Positions 18,523 through 28,402 of a stretch of 64,000 nt of DNA are shown here, piece after piece. Under the pieces are notes generated by a model that saw nothing but the letters and a program-made list of their open reading frames with translations, was not told where the DNA came from and did no database searches. Both the position numbers and the translations under genes were made by a program. The stretch's first letter is position 1. The number at the start of each line of letters is the position of its first letter. Source of the DNA: Runella sp. CRIBMP (GTDB lineage: Bacteria; Bacteroidota; Bacteroidia; Cytophagales; Spirosomataceae); contig NZ_JAAAKZ010000009.1 of the NCBI RefSeq assembly GCF_009905605.1, forward strand, positions 62,001 to 126,000, read 5' to 3'.

Positions 18523-19278
18523 TCAGAGAACTGGGGGAGGGGGATAGCGTGAAATTAATCTTGCCAATTTCGCGACAATCTCCTCTTCCGTAACACCGCC
18601 ATGATAACAAATCATTCGCTTGATTTCCAGACGCTTTAGCTTTTTTACTGACTCTACCGCAGCCCCTAAATCTAGGGTAAAAGCGGGGTTGGCGATTTCA
18701 AATTCACCATGCTCAATTACCAGCGCATCTGCCGCAATGAGCGTTTGGCTCTCCGGTACGTAAAGCGACACATGACCCGGCATGTGGCCTGGAGTGTTTA
18801 TAATTTGCACGCCTTCCATAAAGGTTTCACCTTCCGAAAACACGGCATCCACCTCAACACTTTGAACATTTTTCAGCAGCTCCTGAAAATACAAAGCTCC
18901 TGATTTTTGGTCTTCGGGTAAAGACTCAAACAAGCTTTCAGCCTGCATTAAACGTACCGATTTTTCTTTTCCACTAATATAAGGGGCTTCAATGACAGGC
19001 GTATAAACGTCTAGGGTAGGGTAGCGATTTTTCAACTCCGCTAAGCCCCCTAAGTGGTCGATATCGTGATGGGTGATAAAAACGCCCGTCAGTTCTTGAA
19101 GTGATAGCCCTTGTTTCTGGGCCGCATCCTCAATGAGCGGCATAAATCCAGCATAACCGCAATCTACCAATATAGTTTGGTGTTCGTTTTTTATAATAAC
19201 GGGATACAGAGTATCTTCTTTGCCGTTATTGTAAAACCTTACCTCAAGAACGTACACGACAATACTGCTTGTCATCAT
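18523..19278 (-). CDS. MBL-fold metallo-hydrolase
   Basis: A metallo-beta-lactamase-fold protein of about 251 residues from the ATG at 19278 (a second ATG follows directly). An in-frame TTG at 19326 would overlap the predicted -7 box at 19331-19324, so I reject it. Metal-binding motif THHDIDHLGGL, a second histidine in NTPGHMPGHVSLY, an Asp in IAADAL, and a terminal CYHGG. The family hydrolyses thioesters, lactones or similar bonds; the substrate is not evident. Convergent with ppk2. Confidence 0.85.
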   Translation of the reverse strand: MMTSSIVVYVLEVRFYNNGKEDTLYPVIIKNEHQTILVDCGYAGFMPLIEDAAQKQGLSLQELTGVFITHHDIDHLGGLAELKNRYPTLDVYTPVIEAPYISGKEKSVRLMQAESLFESLPEDQKSGALYFQELLKNVQSVEVDAVFSEGETFMEGVQIINTPGHMPGHVSLYVPESQTLIAADALVIEHGEFEIANPAFTLDLGAAVESVKKLKRLEIKRMICYHGGVTEEEIVAKLARLISRYPPPPVL

Positions 19279-19323
19279 AACAATGCCCAACTTTTTCGTT
19301 TTTTTAATGATGAATTTATTCAA

Positions 19324-19331
19324 CAAATATA
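19324..19331 (-). promoter_or_regulatory. Candidate promoter -7 box for the MBL hydrolase
   Basis: TATATTTG on the minus strand matches the Bacteroidota -7 consensus TAnnTTTG exactly. No clear TTTG lies 19-21 bp upstream, where the arabinose-operon terminator sits. It would start transcription near 19317, about 40 nt before the ATG at 19278. Confidence 0.45.
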
Positions 19332-19336
19332 TTGAT

Positions 19337-19370
19337 AAAATAAAAGGGGATAGCTTCGTCAGCTACCCCC
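19337..19370 (-). terminator. Rho-independent terminator of the arabinose operon
   Basis: On the minus strand, GGGGGTAGCT, loop GACGA, then AGCTATCCCC (stem of 10 with one G-U pair), followed by TTTTATTTT (19345-19337). It lies 29 bp after the symporter stop at 19399 and closes the arabinose run. Confidence 0.85.
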
Positions 19371-19398
19371 TCCATTGAATTTTATTTAAAGGTATTCC

Positions 19399-21054
19399 CT
19401 ACCAGAAAATCCAGTAAATCAGACTAAACGTAGCCACTACCGCAATGGCACCGTAGCGAAATGTAGGCGTGACCTTAAACCATTCGGGGCGCACCTCGAA
19501 GGCATTGGGTTGATCTATACCTTTCGATTGTGCTAAGCTGATGGCTACGTGTACGGCCGAACAAATCCAGAACACTACACCCATACGGTTGAGGAATGGG
19601 AAGGCAGGATACAAATTCTCAATCAGGGCCGACAACGCAATACTCAATACCGCTGCCGCCAAAGCGCCGTTGGCGGTCGCTTTTTTCCAGAAGAAACCCA
19701 GCAAGAAAATACTCAGAATACCAGGCGAAATGTAGCCCGTGTAGACCTGAATGTACTCAAATGCCTGTCCGAAATTGGCCAATAACGGGCTCACCATCAG
19801 GGCAATGATGAAGGCCACGACAATGGCCACGCGCCCCGTCCAAACGGTTTGTTTTTCGGTAAGGTTTTTGTTGAAAAATTTGTTGTGAATATCAAGCATA
19901 TAGATGGTCGAGATACTGTTGGCTTTGCCCGCCAAACTCGCCACAATCGCCGCCGTCAGGGCCGCAAAGGCCAAGCCTTTTAAGCCTACTGGGAGTAAAT
20001 TCAATAAAACTGGGTAGGCATTGTCGGGTTTTACGATGCCGTTTTGGGTAATGCCGTTGACAATAGATGCATCAGCATTTTCTTGAAACAACACGTAAGC
20101 GGCCAAACCGGGCAAAACCACGATGAATGGCATCATCATTTTCAGAAATGCTGCGAACAAAACACCGTTACGAGCCGTATTGATGTCAGCGCCAAGCGCC
20201 CGTTGGGTCATGTATTGATTACAGCCAAAATAGTTAAGGTTGTTGACCCACTGCCCACCGATGATAAACATCATGATGCCAGGCAACTGATTATAAGCAT
20301 CAATAAACCCACCGCGCCCGTCGTGAACTTGATACTGTCCGGGCGAGAAAATCATGTGCAGGTGGCTATCGGCTTTTTCACGAATCAAACTCAATCCTTC
20401 CAATACCCCCGAACCAGTACCGACTTTATCGGAAAGTAAATCCAAGGCCAGATACGTGGTAGCCAAACCACCGAAAATCAAACAAACCACCTGAATCACA
20501 TCGGTATAGCCGATTACCTTCATGCCGCCAAGTGTGATGATAACGGCAAAAGTGGTCAGGAAGATAGCACAAGGCATGAAGGCGAAGCCCGTCATTTTTT
20601 CTAAACTCAATGCACCAAGGTAAATGATGGATGTGAGGTTAACGAAAATGTAGAGAAACAGCCAAAACACGGCCATAATCGTCGCCAGCCGCTCATTGTA
20701 GCGTTTGGCGAGAAATTGCGGCATGGTGTAAATCTTGTTGTTGAGGTACATCGGTAGAAAATACACGGCCACGATAATGAGCGCTACGCCGCCCAACAAT
20801 TCATAGACCGAAATGGCAATCCCCAACTGAAAGGCTTGTCCGCTCATGCCAATAAACTGCTCGGCGGAGATATTGGACGCGATGATGGAAGCCCCGATAG
20901 CCCACCAAGTGAGGGAGCCTTCGGCCAGAAAAAAGTCTTTAGAATCGGCGGTCTGTTTGCCTTTGTGTTTATATACCCAATAGCCGTAGCTCGACACAAT
21001 CACAAAATAAATGAGGAAGATAACGTAATCAAGGGTTTCAAGTCCAAGGGTCAT
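19399..21054 (-). CDS. Sodium:solute symporter (SSS family), probable L-arabinose importer
   Basis: A 551-residue integral membrane protein with about 14 hydrophobic segments. SSS/SGLT signatures include FFLAEGSLTWWAIGASIIASNISAEQFIGMSG near the N-terminus and FAALTAAIVASLAGKANSISTIYMLDI (Na+-site region, about 365-390). It ends in IYWIFW. The family couples sugar uptake to Na+ in the inner membrane. As the last gene of an otherwise complete arabinose operon it is most likely the arabinose transporter (inference from context). A 75-bp hairpin-forming element separates it from araD. Confidence 0.88.
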   Translation of the reverse strand: MTLGLETLDYVIFLIYFVIVSSYGYWVYKHKGKQTADSKDFFLAEGSLTWWAIGASIIASNISAEQFIGMSGQAFQLGIAISVYELLGGVALIIVAVYFLPMYLNNKIYTMPQFLAKRYNERLATIMAVFWLFLYIFVNLTSIIYLGALSLEKMTGFAFMPCAIFLTTFAVIITLGGMKVIGYTDVIQVVCLIFGGLATTYLALDLLSDKVGTGSGVLEGLSLIREKADSHLHMIFSPGQYQVHDGRGGFIDAYNQLPGIMMFIIGGQWVNNLNYFGCNQYMTQRALGADINTARNGVLFAAFLKMMMPFIVVLPGLAAYVLFQENADASIVNGITQNGIVKPDNAYPVLLNLLPVGLKGLAFAALTAAIVASLAGKANSISTIYMLDIHNKFFNKNLTEKQTVWTGRVAIVVAFIIALMVSPLLANFGQAFEYIQVYTGYISPGILSIFLLGFFWKKATANGALAAAVLSIALSALIENLYPAFPFLNRMGVVFWICSAVHVAISLAQSKGIDQPNAFEVRPEWFKVTPTFRYGAIAVVATFSLIYWIFW

Positions 21055-21134
21055 AGGAAGCGAGGGTTGGAAAAATTAAAAATCAATAATCGACATATTT
21101 TTTAATTATACTTTGTTTTTTATTCCATTCATTT

Positions 21135-21209
21135 CTTTGTCATTCTGAAAGAATCATCTAAAAGCGAAGAATCAATGTCTTGACAATAGATTCTTACAGA
21201 ATGACAAAG
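21135..21209. repeat. Long imperfect palindrome between araD and the symporter
   Basis: Arms at 21135-21155 and 21189-21209 are 21 nt each, complementary at 20 of 21 positions, with a 33-nt loop. The arms begin CTTTGTCATTCTG. The element lies in the 159-bp gap inside an otherwise tight operon, so transcripts would contain a strong hairpin that could lower or uncouple symporter expression. It looks like a dispersed extragenic palindrome (inference). Confidence 0.75.
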
Positions 21210-21213
21210 CTGT

Positions 21214-21942
21214 TTAACATCCTTGCCCGTAGTAGGCATTTTTGCCGTGTTTGCGTTCAAAATGTTTCATACGCAAAGTGTCTTTAATGCGTGGCGTTTG
21301 GGGATTGATTTGCAGCGTCAGGTACGCCATACGGGCTACTTCTTCCAGCACCGCCGCGTTGTACACCGACTTCTCGGCGGTCTTACCCCACGTAAACGGT
21401 CCGTGATTTTGCAGAAGTACCATTTCCATTTCTTTGTGCGACAATTTACGGGCGTCAAATACTCCAAAGATTTGATTGCCCGTTTCGTACTCATAGTCCC
21501 CCTGAATCATTTCGTCCGACAGCACTGGGGCGCAAGGAATATCTTGGTGCGTATGGTCAGCGTGGGTAGTGCCGAAGATAGGAATATCTAGTCCCGCCTG
21601 CGCCCACGCCACCGCGTAGGTGCTGTGCGTGTGCGTGATACCGCCGATGTCGTCCCAAGTCTTGTAGAGCAACGCGTGCGTTTTTGTATCCGACGACGGG
21701 CGCATCTTCCCCTCCACCACTTTGGCATCGTAGTCCATGATAACGATGTCTTCGGGTTTCAAAAACTCATACGGTACACCGCTGGGCTTGATGGCAAAAA
21801 CGGCTTTATCACGGTCTACCGCGCTTACGTTACCAAACGTAAACAGTACCAATCCCAGCTTTGGCAGCTGCATATTGGCTTCGTAACATTCTTGTTGTAA
21901 AAGCCCCCATTCCCCCAATGGGGGTTTAATGATTATTTCCAT
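21214..21942 (-). CDS. araD: L-ribulose-5-phosphate 4-epimerase
   Basis: A 242-residue class II aldolase/epimerase. Motifs: LFTFGNVSAVDRD, AIKPSGVPYEFL, MRPSSDTKTHALLY, the zinc-binding THTHSTYAVAWAQ and later LLQNHGPFTWG, close to the canonical AraD order. It converts L-ribulose 5-phosphate to D-xylulose 5-phosphate, the last step before the pentose phosphate pathway. It sits 33 bp after the arabinofuranosidase gene in the operon. Confidence 0.95.
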   Translation of the reverse strand: MEIIIKPPLGEWGLLQQECYEANMQLPKLGLVLFTFGNVSAVDRDKAVFAIKPSGVPYEFLKPEDIVIMDYDAKVVEGKMRPSSDTKTHALLYKTWDDIGGITHTHSTYAVAWAQAGLDIPIFGTTHADHTHQDIPCAPVLSDEMIQGDYEYETGNQIFGVFDARKLSHKEMEMVLLQNHGPFTWGKTAEKSVYNAAVLEEVARMAYLTLQINPQTPRIKDTLRMKHFERKHGKNAYYGQGC

Positions 21943-21975
21943 TGTATTTTTTACTAAAATAGCTTTGCAACTAAC

Positions 21976-23523
21976 TTATTTCAATTCCAATACAACCACC
22001 GATACGGGTGGCAATTTGACCGTCAGCGTATTATTTTTCAGGCTTGCCCCGCTAAAGGCCGCTGGCTGAATTTTATTGGGAGTTTCAAAGGTATTGTAAT
22101 CTTGTACTTTGGCAGAAGTAAGAATGCGGCCCGTCACGCCTGAGGCATTTACCCCCGTAACATTTATGGTGATTTCCTGCGCTTTATTGGGGTCAATGTT
22201 AACCAATGACACATGAACCGCGCCATTTTTATCACGTGATGCTGAAACCGAAATCGCGGGTAATTTTTCATTGCCAAACGTGTAATCATTTGACTGAACC
22301 TCCACGGGCAACATCGTCGCGTCTTGGTGGACGTTGTACATTTCCAATACGTGGTAGGTAGGCGTCAAAATCATTTTTTCTTCGTTGGTCAAAATCACCG
22401 ATTGCAATACATTGACCACCTGCGCCAAGTTGGCCATACGAACACGTTCGCAATATTTATGGAAAATATTGAGTGTAGCCCCTGCCAAAACGGCATCGCG
22501 CATGGTATTTTGCTGAAACAAAAAGCCCGGATTGGTGCCTGGCTCCACATCATACCAACCACCCCATTCATCCACGACCAACGCCACTTTCTTCGCAGGA
22601 TCGTATTTGTCCATGATGGTGCTGTGGCGTTTGACAAGCTCATCCATCAGCAACGCCTCTTTCATGGTTTTGAAATACAACTCTTCGGTAAAGGTCGTTG
22701 AAGGGCCTTTTTGCTTCCAGTCAATGACGGAGTAGTGGTGCATCGCTATTCCTTCGAGCATGTTGTGCGGAATCTCCCGCATGAGCGTTTCTGTCCAATT
22801 ATAGTCGTTGTCGCTGGCTCCTGAAGCAATCCGAAACAGTCGTTCGTTGTTTTCAAACGACGCATTCATAAACGTAGCGTATTGACGGTAAATGTTGGCG
22901 TAGTAGTCGGGTTTCATGTTGCCACCGCAGCCCCAGGCTTCGTTGCCTACACCCCAATACCGCACTTTCCACGGGTTTTCGCGACCATTTTTGGCCCGTA
23001 AATCCGACATCGGACTGACGCCTTTGAAATTGACATACTGTACCCAATCTGCCAAATCCTTTACCGTTCCGCTGCCTACGTTTCCTGCCAAATAAGGCTC
23101 GGTTCCAATCAACTCGCACATATTCAGGAAGTCGTGCGTACCGAAGCTATTGTCTTCGGTCACGTTCCCCCACCAAACGTTCACAATTTTAGGGCGGTTT
23201 GCTTTGGGACCGATGCCGTCTTTCCATTGATATGTATCGGCAAAACAGCCTCCGGGCCAGCGCAGATTGGGGATTTTCATTTTTTTCAGTGCATTGACCA
23301 CGTCCATCCGTACGCCGTCTTTGTTCTGAATTTTGGTATTATTTTCCCCCACGTATAAACCGCCATAGATGCACTTACCGAGGTGTTCGGCAAAATGCCC
23401 GTAGATGTGTTTGTTAATGGTATGTTTTCCTAGATCACCGCTGAGGGTTACTTTGTTTTGGGCAAAGACCGTGCTTGAAACAAACAGAAAAATACCGCAC
23501 AGAATTGTTAGAAGATGTTTCAT
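21976..23523 (-). CDS. GH51 alpha-L-arabinofuranosidase, exported
   Basis: I take the ATG at 23523, which directly precedes a signal peptide (MKHLLTILCGIFLFVSSTVFAQ-type) and leaves 515 residues; an upstream in-frame TTG at 23538 is less likely. GH51 landmarks: LRWPGGCFADTYQW, the acid/base E195 in GVGNEAWGCGG and the nucleophile E319 in VVDEWGGWYD. The enzyme releases arabinofuranose from arabinans or arabinoxylans outside the cytoplasm and so feeds the symporter and araA/B/D. Relatives are often cytoplasmic, so the signal peptide is a useful difference. Confidence 0.93.
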   Translation of the reverse strand: MKHLLTILCGIFLFVSSTVFAQNKVTLSGDLGKHTINKHIYGHFAEHLGKCIYGGLYVGENNTKIQNKDGVRMDVVNALKKMKIPNLRWPGGCFADTYQWKDGIGPKANRPKIVNVWWGNVTEDNSFGTHDFLNMCELIGTEPYLAGNVGSGTVKDLADWVQYVNFKGVSPMSDLRAKNGRENPWKVRYWGVGNEAWGCGGNMKPDYYANIYRQYATFMNASFENNERLFRIASGASDNDYNWTETLMREIPHNMLEGIAMHHYSVIDWKQKGPSTTFTEELYFKTMKEALLMDELVKRHSTIMDKYDPAKKVALVVDEWGGWYDVEPGTNPGFLFQQNTMRDAVLAGATLNIFHKYCERVRMANLAQVVNVLQSVILTNEEKMILTPTYHVLEMYNVHQDATMLPVEVQSNDYTFGNEKLPAISVSASRDKNGAVHVSLVNIDPNKAQEITINVTGVNASGVTGRILTSAKVQDYNTFETPNKIQPAAFSGASLKNNTLTVKLPPVSVVVLELK

Positions 23524-23565
23524 TGTCAGGATATTCAAAAGTTTTACAGCGTGACAAAAAAAGTT

Positions 23566-25050
23566 TTATTTAAACGCTAATTCACTCCAACGCAACTCAT
23601 TCTTTAACTGCCGAATGGTGGTGTTTTTATCAATAACGACCAATTCTACGCCAAACATCTCCGCAAAATCTTCGATGTATTCCGTTGTGAGGTTTTGGCT
23701 ATATACGGTGTGGTGCGCGCCGCCTGCCAAAATCCAAGCCTGCAAACCGATTTCCATGCTTGGCTGAGGCTTCCAAAGTGCCCGTGCCGTGGGAAGTTTG
23801 GGAAACGTTTCGGTAACTTCAACGGCTTCTACTTCGTTGACCAACAGACGAAAACGGTTGCCCATGTCAATCAGCGACACATTGAGCGCCGGCCCGGGTG
23901 CCGCATTAAATACTAATCTTACGGGATCTTCTTTGCCACCAATGCCGAGTGGATGCACTTCGCATTTTACGGCTCCCTGTGCAATCGACGGGCAGATTTC
24001 GAGCATGTGCGAGCCGAGTACCATAGGATTGACGGGGTCAAAATGATAGGTATAATCTTCCATAAAAGAGTTGCCCCCTTTCATGCCGCTCGCCATCACT
24101 TTCAGGGCACGTACCATCGCCGACGTTTTCCAGTCCCCTTCACCGCCGTAGCCGTAGCCCGCCGCCATCATGCGCTGTGAACCAATGCCCGGTAGCTGAC
24201 GCATTCCGTGCAAATCTTCGAAGGTATTGGTATAAGCCGAAAAATTGCCTTCTTCTAAAAATGCTTTCAATCCCAACTCAATCCGCGCCGCCTCGACCAA
24301 CGACTGACGCATGAAACCGCCGTTTCGGAGCGAATCCATCAGTTCGTAGGTATCTTCGTATTCTTGCATCAACGTAAAAATATCGGCTTCCGAAATTTGG
24401 TTGATGTACTTCACCAAATCTCCGACGCCGTGGGTATTGACCGAAAAACCAAACGTCATTTCGGCCGCTACTTTATCGCCGTCCGTGACAGCCACTTGCC
24501 GCATATTATCGCCAAAACGCACCACTTTCATGGTCTGCATTTCGTATTTGGCCGCCGCTACCCTGCTCCACACGTTGATTTTTTGGAGTATATCTGCCTG
24601 TTGCCAATGTCCCACAACCACTTTGCGATTTAACCGCATCCGCGACATGATAAACCCAAATTCACGGTCGCCATGCGCCGATTGGTTGAGGTTCATAAAG
24701 TCCATGTCGATTTCATTGAACGGAATATCGCGGTTAAATTGTGTATGCAGGTGCAACAGTGGTTTTTGGAGACAATTCAGCCCCCGAATCCACATTTTGG
24801 CGGGCGAGAACGTATGCATCCAAGCCACAATGCCGATACAGTTAGGTGCCACGTTGGCCTCCTGACAAATCGCATAGATTTCATCGGGTGTTTTGACTAC
24901 GGGTTTAAACACCACACGAACAGGAATTTGCGGAGAATCGTTAAACGAATCGGCAATAATTTGGGAGTGTTCATCCACTTGGCGAAGCGTTTCTTCACCG
25001 TACAAATGCTGGCTGCCTGTGACAAACCAGACTTCAAATTTTTTGAGCAT
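23566..25050 (-). CDS. araA: L-arabinose isomerase
   Basis: A 494-residue enzyme of standard length. N-terminal [19 protein letters not shown], then [13 protein letters not shown]. The Mn2+ ligands expected in the family are present: Glu in TFEDLHGM, Glu in YGGEGDWK, His in [11 protein letters not shown] and His in GGAHHTVYS. It converts L-arabinose to L-ribulose in the cytoplasm. Its start overlaps the end of araB by 17 bp. Confidence 0.97.
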   Translation of the reverse strand: MLKKFEVWFVTGSQHLYGEETLRQVDEHSQIIADSFNDSPQIPVRVVFKPVVKTPDEIYAICQEANVAPNCIGIVAWMHTFSPAKMWIRGLNCLQKPLLHLHTQFNRDIPFNEIDMDFMNLNQSAHGDREFGFIMSRMRLNRKVVVGHWQQADILQKINVWSRVAAAKYEMQTMKVVRFGDNMRQVAVTDGDKVAAEMTFGFSVNTHGVGDLVKYINQISEADIFTLMQEYEDTYELMDSLRNGGFMRQSLVEAARIELGLKAFLEEGNFSAYTNTFEDLHGMRQLPGIGSQRMMAAGYGYGGEGDWKTSAMVRALKVMASGMKGGNSFMEDYTYHFDPVNPMVLGSHMLEICPSIAQGAVKCEVHPLGIGGKEDPVRLVFNAAPGPALNVSLIDMGNRFRLLVNEVEAVEVTETFPKLPTARALWKPQPSMEIGLQAWILAGGAHHTVYSQNLTTEYIEDFAEMFGVELVVIDKNTTIRQLKNELRWSELAFK

Positions 25051-26680
25051 GTTGTTCTATATAGTTTCCTAAACTTTGATATTTCTGATATAAGCTTTGA
25101 TAAACCGCTACTTTCTCGGCATTTGGATGGTATTCGGCGTCAAAACCTGAACCCATCGCTGCTTGCGCGGCCTCCATGGAGGGGTGAATTCCCGCGGCTA
25201 CCGACGCACACATGGCAGCTCCTAAGGCACAGGCTTGGTCTGAACTTGCCACTTTGATGGGCATATTGAGCACATCGGCCAGCGTTTGCATCACAAAAGG
25301 TGATTTTTTGGCTACGCCGCCAATCCCAATCACTTTTTTGATGGCGACACCTTCCTGATAAAATCGATCCACAATCGCCCTTGAGCCAAAGGCAGTGGCT
25401 TCTACCAACGCCTTGAAGATTTTAACGGCATCAGTACTCAAATTCATCCCCGAAATCGTGGCTTTCAAGGTGTGATTTGCATCGGGCGTACGGCGGCCGT
25501 TAATCCAATCCAACGCCACTACATCATTTTCGGTGACGGGTAGTTTGGCCGCCTGTTCTGATAAATAAGGGATTAATTTTTTGCGTAATTCTGCGGCGGC
25601 CTCCTCTCCCAACAACGCTTTGACCGGCTCGACAATCACTTGCTGAAACCATGCGTACAAATCTCCGAAGGCCGATTGGCCCGCTTCCATGCCCAGCATC
25701 CCAGGGATGATGGAGCCGTCGACCTGACCGCAAATACCCCGAATCAGCAAATGACCGATTTCTTCATTGGGTGCAATAATCATGTCGCATGTAGATGTTC
25801 CCATCACCCGCACGAAGGTGTACGGGTCAATCTCAGCCCCCACCGCGCCCATGTGCGCATCAAAAGCCCCAACGCCAATCACGACGTCGGCAGGAATGCC
25901 CAATTTGGTGGCCCACTCCGCCGAAATTATCCCCATCGCTTCGTCAGAGGTGTAGGTATCTTTAAATAAGCGTTGACGCAAACCCGCCAATTGAGGCTCC
26001 AATTCAACCAAAAACTCCTCCGAAGGCAACCCCTGAAATTCCTCATTCCACATGGCTTTGTGGCCCGCCGCACAGCGCGAGCGCTTCAAAGTCAGCGGGT
26101 TGGTATCTCCCGTCAAGACCGCCGAAATCCAGTCGCAATGCTCCACCCACGAAAACGCCCGCGCCCGTACTTGGCTATCGACGCGAATCGTCCGCATTAT
26201 CTTAGCCCAATACCATTCCGAAGAATAAATCCCTCCGACGTATTTGGTATAATCCACATCCCAGTGGTGTGCCAATTGGTTGATTTCTTCGGCCTCCGCG
26301 TTGCCGGTATGGTCTTTCCAGAGAATAAACATTCCGTGGGGGTTTTCCGAAAACTCAGGTAACAGCGCGAGCGGCGTGCCATTTTCATCGACGGCAACGG
26401 GCGTAGAGCCTGTAGTATCCACCGAGATTCCTTTGACATTTTGGCGTACCTCCTCTGATACCCCCGCCAACGCCCCTTTGATGGACGCTTCCAGTCCTTC
26501 CAGATAGTCGAGTGGATGCTGGCGAAATTGTGAAATTTCGGGCGCACAGTAAAGACCCTTTTTCCAGCGTGGATATTCAAAAACGTGTGTCCCTACGGCA
26601 GCCCCCGTATGAGCGTTGACGACCAAAGCCCGAACCGAATCGGTCCCATAATCTACTCCAATAACGTACTGATTCTGCAT
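25034..26680 (-). CDS. araB: Ribulokinase
   Basis: A 548-residue FGGY-family kinase. N-terminal [14 protein letters not shown] phosphate-binding loop, [14 protein letters not shown], the [13 protein letters not shown] catalytic region with Asp, and C-terminal [20 protein letters not shown] with [15 protein letters not shown]. It phosphorylates L-ribulose with ATP. Seven bp separate it from araR, and it overlaps araA, so the three are cotranscribed. Confidence 0.97.
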   Translation of the reverse strand: MQNQYVIGVDYGTDSVRALVVNAHTGAAVGTHVFEYPRWKKGLYCAPEISQFRQHPLDYLEGLEASIKGALAGVSEEVRQNVKGISVDTTGSTPVAVDENGTPLALLPEFSENPHGMFILWKDHTGNAEAEEINQLAHHWDVDYTKYVGGIYSSEWYWAKIMRTIRVDSQVRARAFSWVEHCDWISAVLTGDTNPLTLKRSRCAAGHKAMWNEEFQGLPSEEFLVELEPQLAGLRQRLFKDTYTSDEAMGIISAEWATKLGIPADVVIGVGAFDAHMGAVGAEIDPYTFVRVMGTSTCDMIIAPNEEIGHLLIRGICGQVDGSIIPGMLGMEAGQSAFGDLYAWFQQVIVEPVKALLGEEAAAELRKKLIPYLSEQAAKLPVTENDVVALDWINGRRTPDANHTLKATISGMNLSTDAVKIFKALVEATAFGSRAIVDRFYQEGVAIKKVIGIGGVAKKSPFVMQTLADVLNMPIKVASSDQACALGAAMCASVAAGIHPSMEAAQAAMGSGFDAEYHPNAEKVAVYQSLYQKYQSLGNYIEQHAQKI

Positions 26681-26687
26681 TGTTTTT

Positions 26688-27383
26688 CTAGGTGGTTACT
26701 GGCATGAAGTACCAAAAATTATTAAAGTTACTTTCGTATTTTTCTTTGTTCAAACGATACAAGATGGCCTTTTTGGTAGCCGAATTGGCATTTTTCTCGC
26801 CCGTATCCAGCAACAGCCCCGTCGACAAAATCTTGCGACTGAAATTGCGGCGGTCGAGTTTCAAATCATAAATGGCTTCGTATAGTTTTTGTAATTGAGG
26901 AATGGTGAATTGTTGGGGCAACAACTCAAATCCAATCGGATGCAACGCCGCCTTATACCGCAGGCGTTCGAGTGCGAGTTGAACCATTTTTTCATGGTCA
27001 AAAATCAACTTCGGCATCTGCTTCAAGCTAATCCAGCACGCACTATGCGACTTTACGGATTCCTCATCGTGGTTATGAATGTTGATGAGCGCAAAGAAAA
27101 CCACCGAAAGGGTGCGCTCTACGGGGTCGCGGTCTACTTTACCAAACGTCTGCAATTGCTCCACGTAAATGTTGTGCAAGCCCGTCAGTTCATGTAAAAT
27201 TCGTTCGGCTCCTACCTCCAAATCTTCCTCCTCATTTACAAATCCTCCCATCAACGACCACTTGCCTTTTTCGGGCTCAAAACGCCGCTTAATCAACAAT
27301 AATTTAAGCTCTTCTCCATCAAAACCGAAGATGATGCAATCAATGGCCACCAAAAGTCGAGTGGAGTGTGCGTAGCTTTTCAT
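26688..27383 (-). CDS. araR: NrtR-type Nudix transcriptional regulator of arabinose use
   Basis: The ATG at 27383 gives 231 residues; an in-frame TTG at 27407 falls inside the predicted -7 box and is rejected. The N-terminal Nudix domain (about 12-140) keeps the fold (GKWSLMGGFVNEEEDL), but the Nudix box reads RILHELTGL where REUxEExGU is required, so the catalytic glutamates are lost. The C-terminal winged helix (about 150-225) contains TIPQLQKLYEAIYD and RRNFSRKIL. In Bacteroides an NrtR-family AraR is known to repress arabinose genes and to be released by arabinose. Its position as first gene of the ara operon supports the same role here. Confidence 0.88.
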   Translation of the reverse strand: MKSYAHSTRLLVAIDCIIFGFDGEELKLLLIKRRFEPEKGKWSLMGGFVNEEEDLEVGAERILHELTGLHNIYVEQLQTFGKVDRDPVERTLSVVFFALINIHNHDEESVKSHSACWISLKQMPKLIFDHEKMVQLALERLRYKAALHPIGFELLPQQFTIPQLQKLYEAIYDLKLDRRNFSRKILSTGLLLDTGEKNANSATKKAILYRLNKEKYESNFNNFWYFMPVTT

Positions 27384-27389
27384 TCTAAA

Positions 27390-27406
27390 TGTGTCAAAAC
27401 AACACA
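27390..27406. promoter_or_regulatory. Candidate AraR operator
   Basis: TGTGT and ACACA form a 5-bp inverted repeat spaced by seven bases (17 bp in all), overlapping the -7 box and predicted start of the ara operon. An inverted repeat here is where an autorepressor would bind. The assignment to AraR is inference. Confidence 0.4.
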
Positions 27407-27436
27407 ATAATAGAGGCTTTTTTATTACTTTTCAAC
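27405..27436 (-). promoter_or_regulatory. Promoter of the arabinose operon
   Basis: On the minus strand GTTG (27436-27433), a 20-bp spacer and TATTATTG (27412-27405) fit the -33/-7 Bacteroidota pattern (7 of 8 at -7). Transcription would start about 27398, a 15-nt leader before the araR ATG. Confidence 0.55.
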
Positions 27437-27514
27437 TACTTTCTTGAATTTTTTAACAGGAAAGTAAACAATGAAGTATTTATATGATTTTAAATAAGCG
27501 CAGCTTACGGCATC

Positions 27515-27538
27515 CTTTCGGGTTTGAGAACCCGAAAG
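27515..27538. terminator. Hairpin between the TSUP gene and araR
   Basis: CTTTCGGGTT, loop TGAG, AACCCGAAAG: a perfect 10-bp stem, 27 bp past the stop of the TSUP gene. There is no T-run right after the stem, so termination efficiency is uncertain. Confidence 0.6.
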
Positions 27539-27564
27539 CACCCCTAAAAAACAGGTTGATTTGC

Positions 27565-28326
27565 TCAAAAAAGCCGCACTACATCGTACCCAAAACGCAG
27601 AATCAGGGCAAAAATAACGACTAAAAAAATGTTACGGATAAAGGCATTACCCCGCAAAATAGCCAAGCGGCTTCCCAAATAAGAACCTAATATATTACAG
27701 GCCATCATGGGTAGGGCAATGTCAAATTCAACGTATCCTTTCCATATAAAAAACACCAGCGAGGCAATATCTGCCACCACATTGATGATTTTAGCCACTG
27801 CCGACGCCCGCAGAAATTGATACCCAATCACGCTCACAAACCCAAAAACCAACAAACTGCCCGTGCCCGGCCCCACAAACCCATTATAAAAACCCGTTGC
27901 CATCCCAATCAGCAGCGCGTACCACTGTAGACGAACGATGGATACTGGTAAATTTTCGTGATGCCCCAAGGTTTTGTTGGAGTAAGAATAAATCGCGATG
28001 CCCGCCATTAAAAACAAAATAATAGGCTTCAAAACCTCCGCTTTCAGGTGACTTGCAATGGTTGCCCCCAAAAACGACATCACCGCCGTACCCGCCGCGG
28101 TAATGAGTACCACGCGCCAAGGCATTTCTACTTTACGGGCGTACTGATACCCCGCCACACTAGTGCCCATAAATGAGGCAAAACGGTTGGTGCCAATCAC
28201 TTGCGAAACCGAAAAGTGAGGAAATAAAATAAAAAGCGCGGGGACCTGCACCAAGCCGCCGCCGCCCACAATAGAATCTACAAAACCAGCCAACAAGGCG
28301 GCTAACGAAGCGATAAAAATGTCCAA
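27565..28326 (-). CDS. TSUP (TauE/SafE-like) membrane permease
   Basis: An integral membrane protein with about eight helices. Signatures: LAGFVDSIVGGGGLVQVPAL near the N-terminus and GMATGFYNGFVGPGTGSLLVFGF in the middle, the two half-repeats typical of the family. Members export sulfite, sulfoacetate or other organic anions. The start is uncertain: the frame reaches 28440 (291 aa, overlapping marC) with no ATG. I prefer the TTG at 28326, which gives 253 residues, the usual size, and leaves 76 bp after the MarC gene. Confidence 0.82.
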   Translation of the reverse strand: MDIFIASLAALLAGFVDSIVGGGGLVQVPALFILFPHFSVSQVIGTNRFASFMGTSVAGYQYARKVEMPWRVVLITAAGTAVMSFLGATIASHLKAEVLKPIILFLMAGIAIYSYSNKTLGHHENLPVSIVRLQWYALLIGMATGFYNGFVGPGTGSLLVFGFVSVIGYQFLRASAVAKIINVVADIASLVFFIWKGYVEFDIALPMMACNILGSYLGSRLAILRGNAFIRNIFLVVIFALILRFGYDVVRLF

Positions 28327-28402
28327 ATTCGGTGGGTTAATGTATGCGGTGGGGCACTGCGGCTTTGCTCCCTGCCCCTCTGCGTGAATACTTGAGATTA
28401 TA

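Noticed and set aside
24673-25257. A 194-codon plus-strand open frame across araA and araB
   Set aside because: It overlaps two well-supported enzyme genes and shows no domain.
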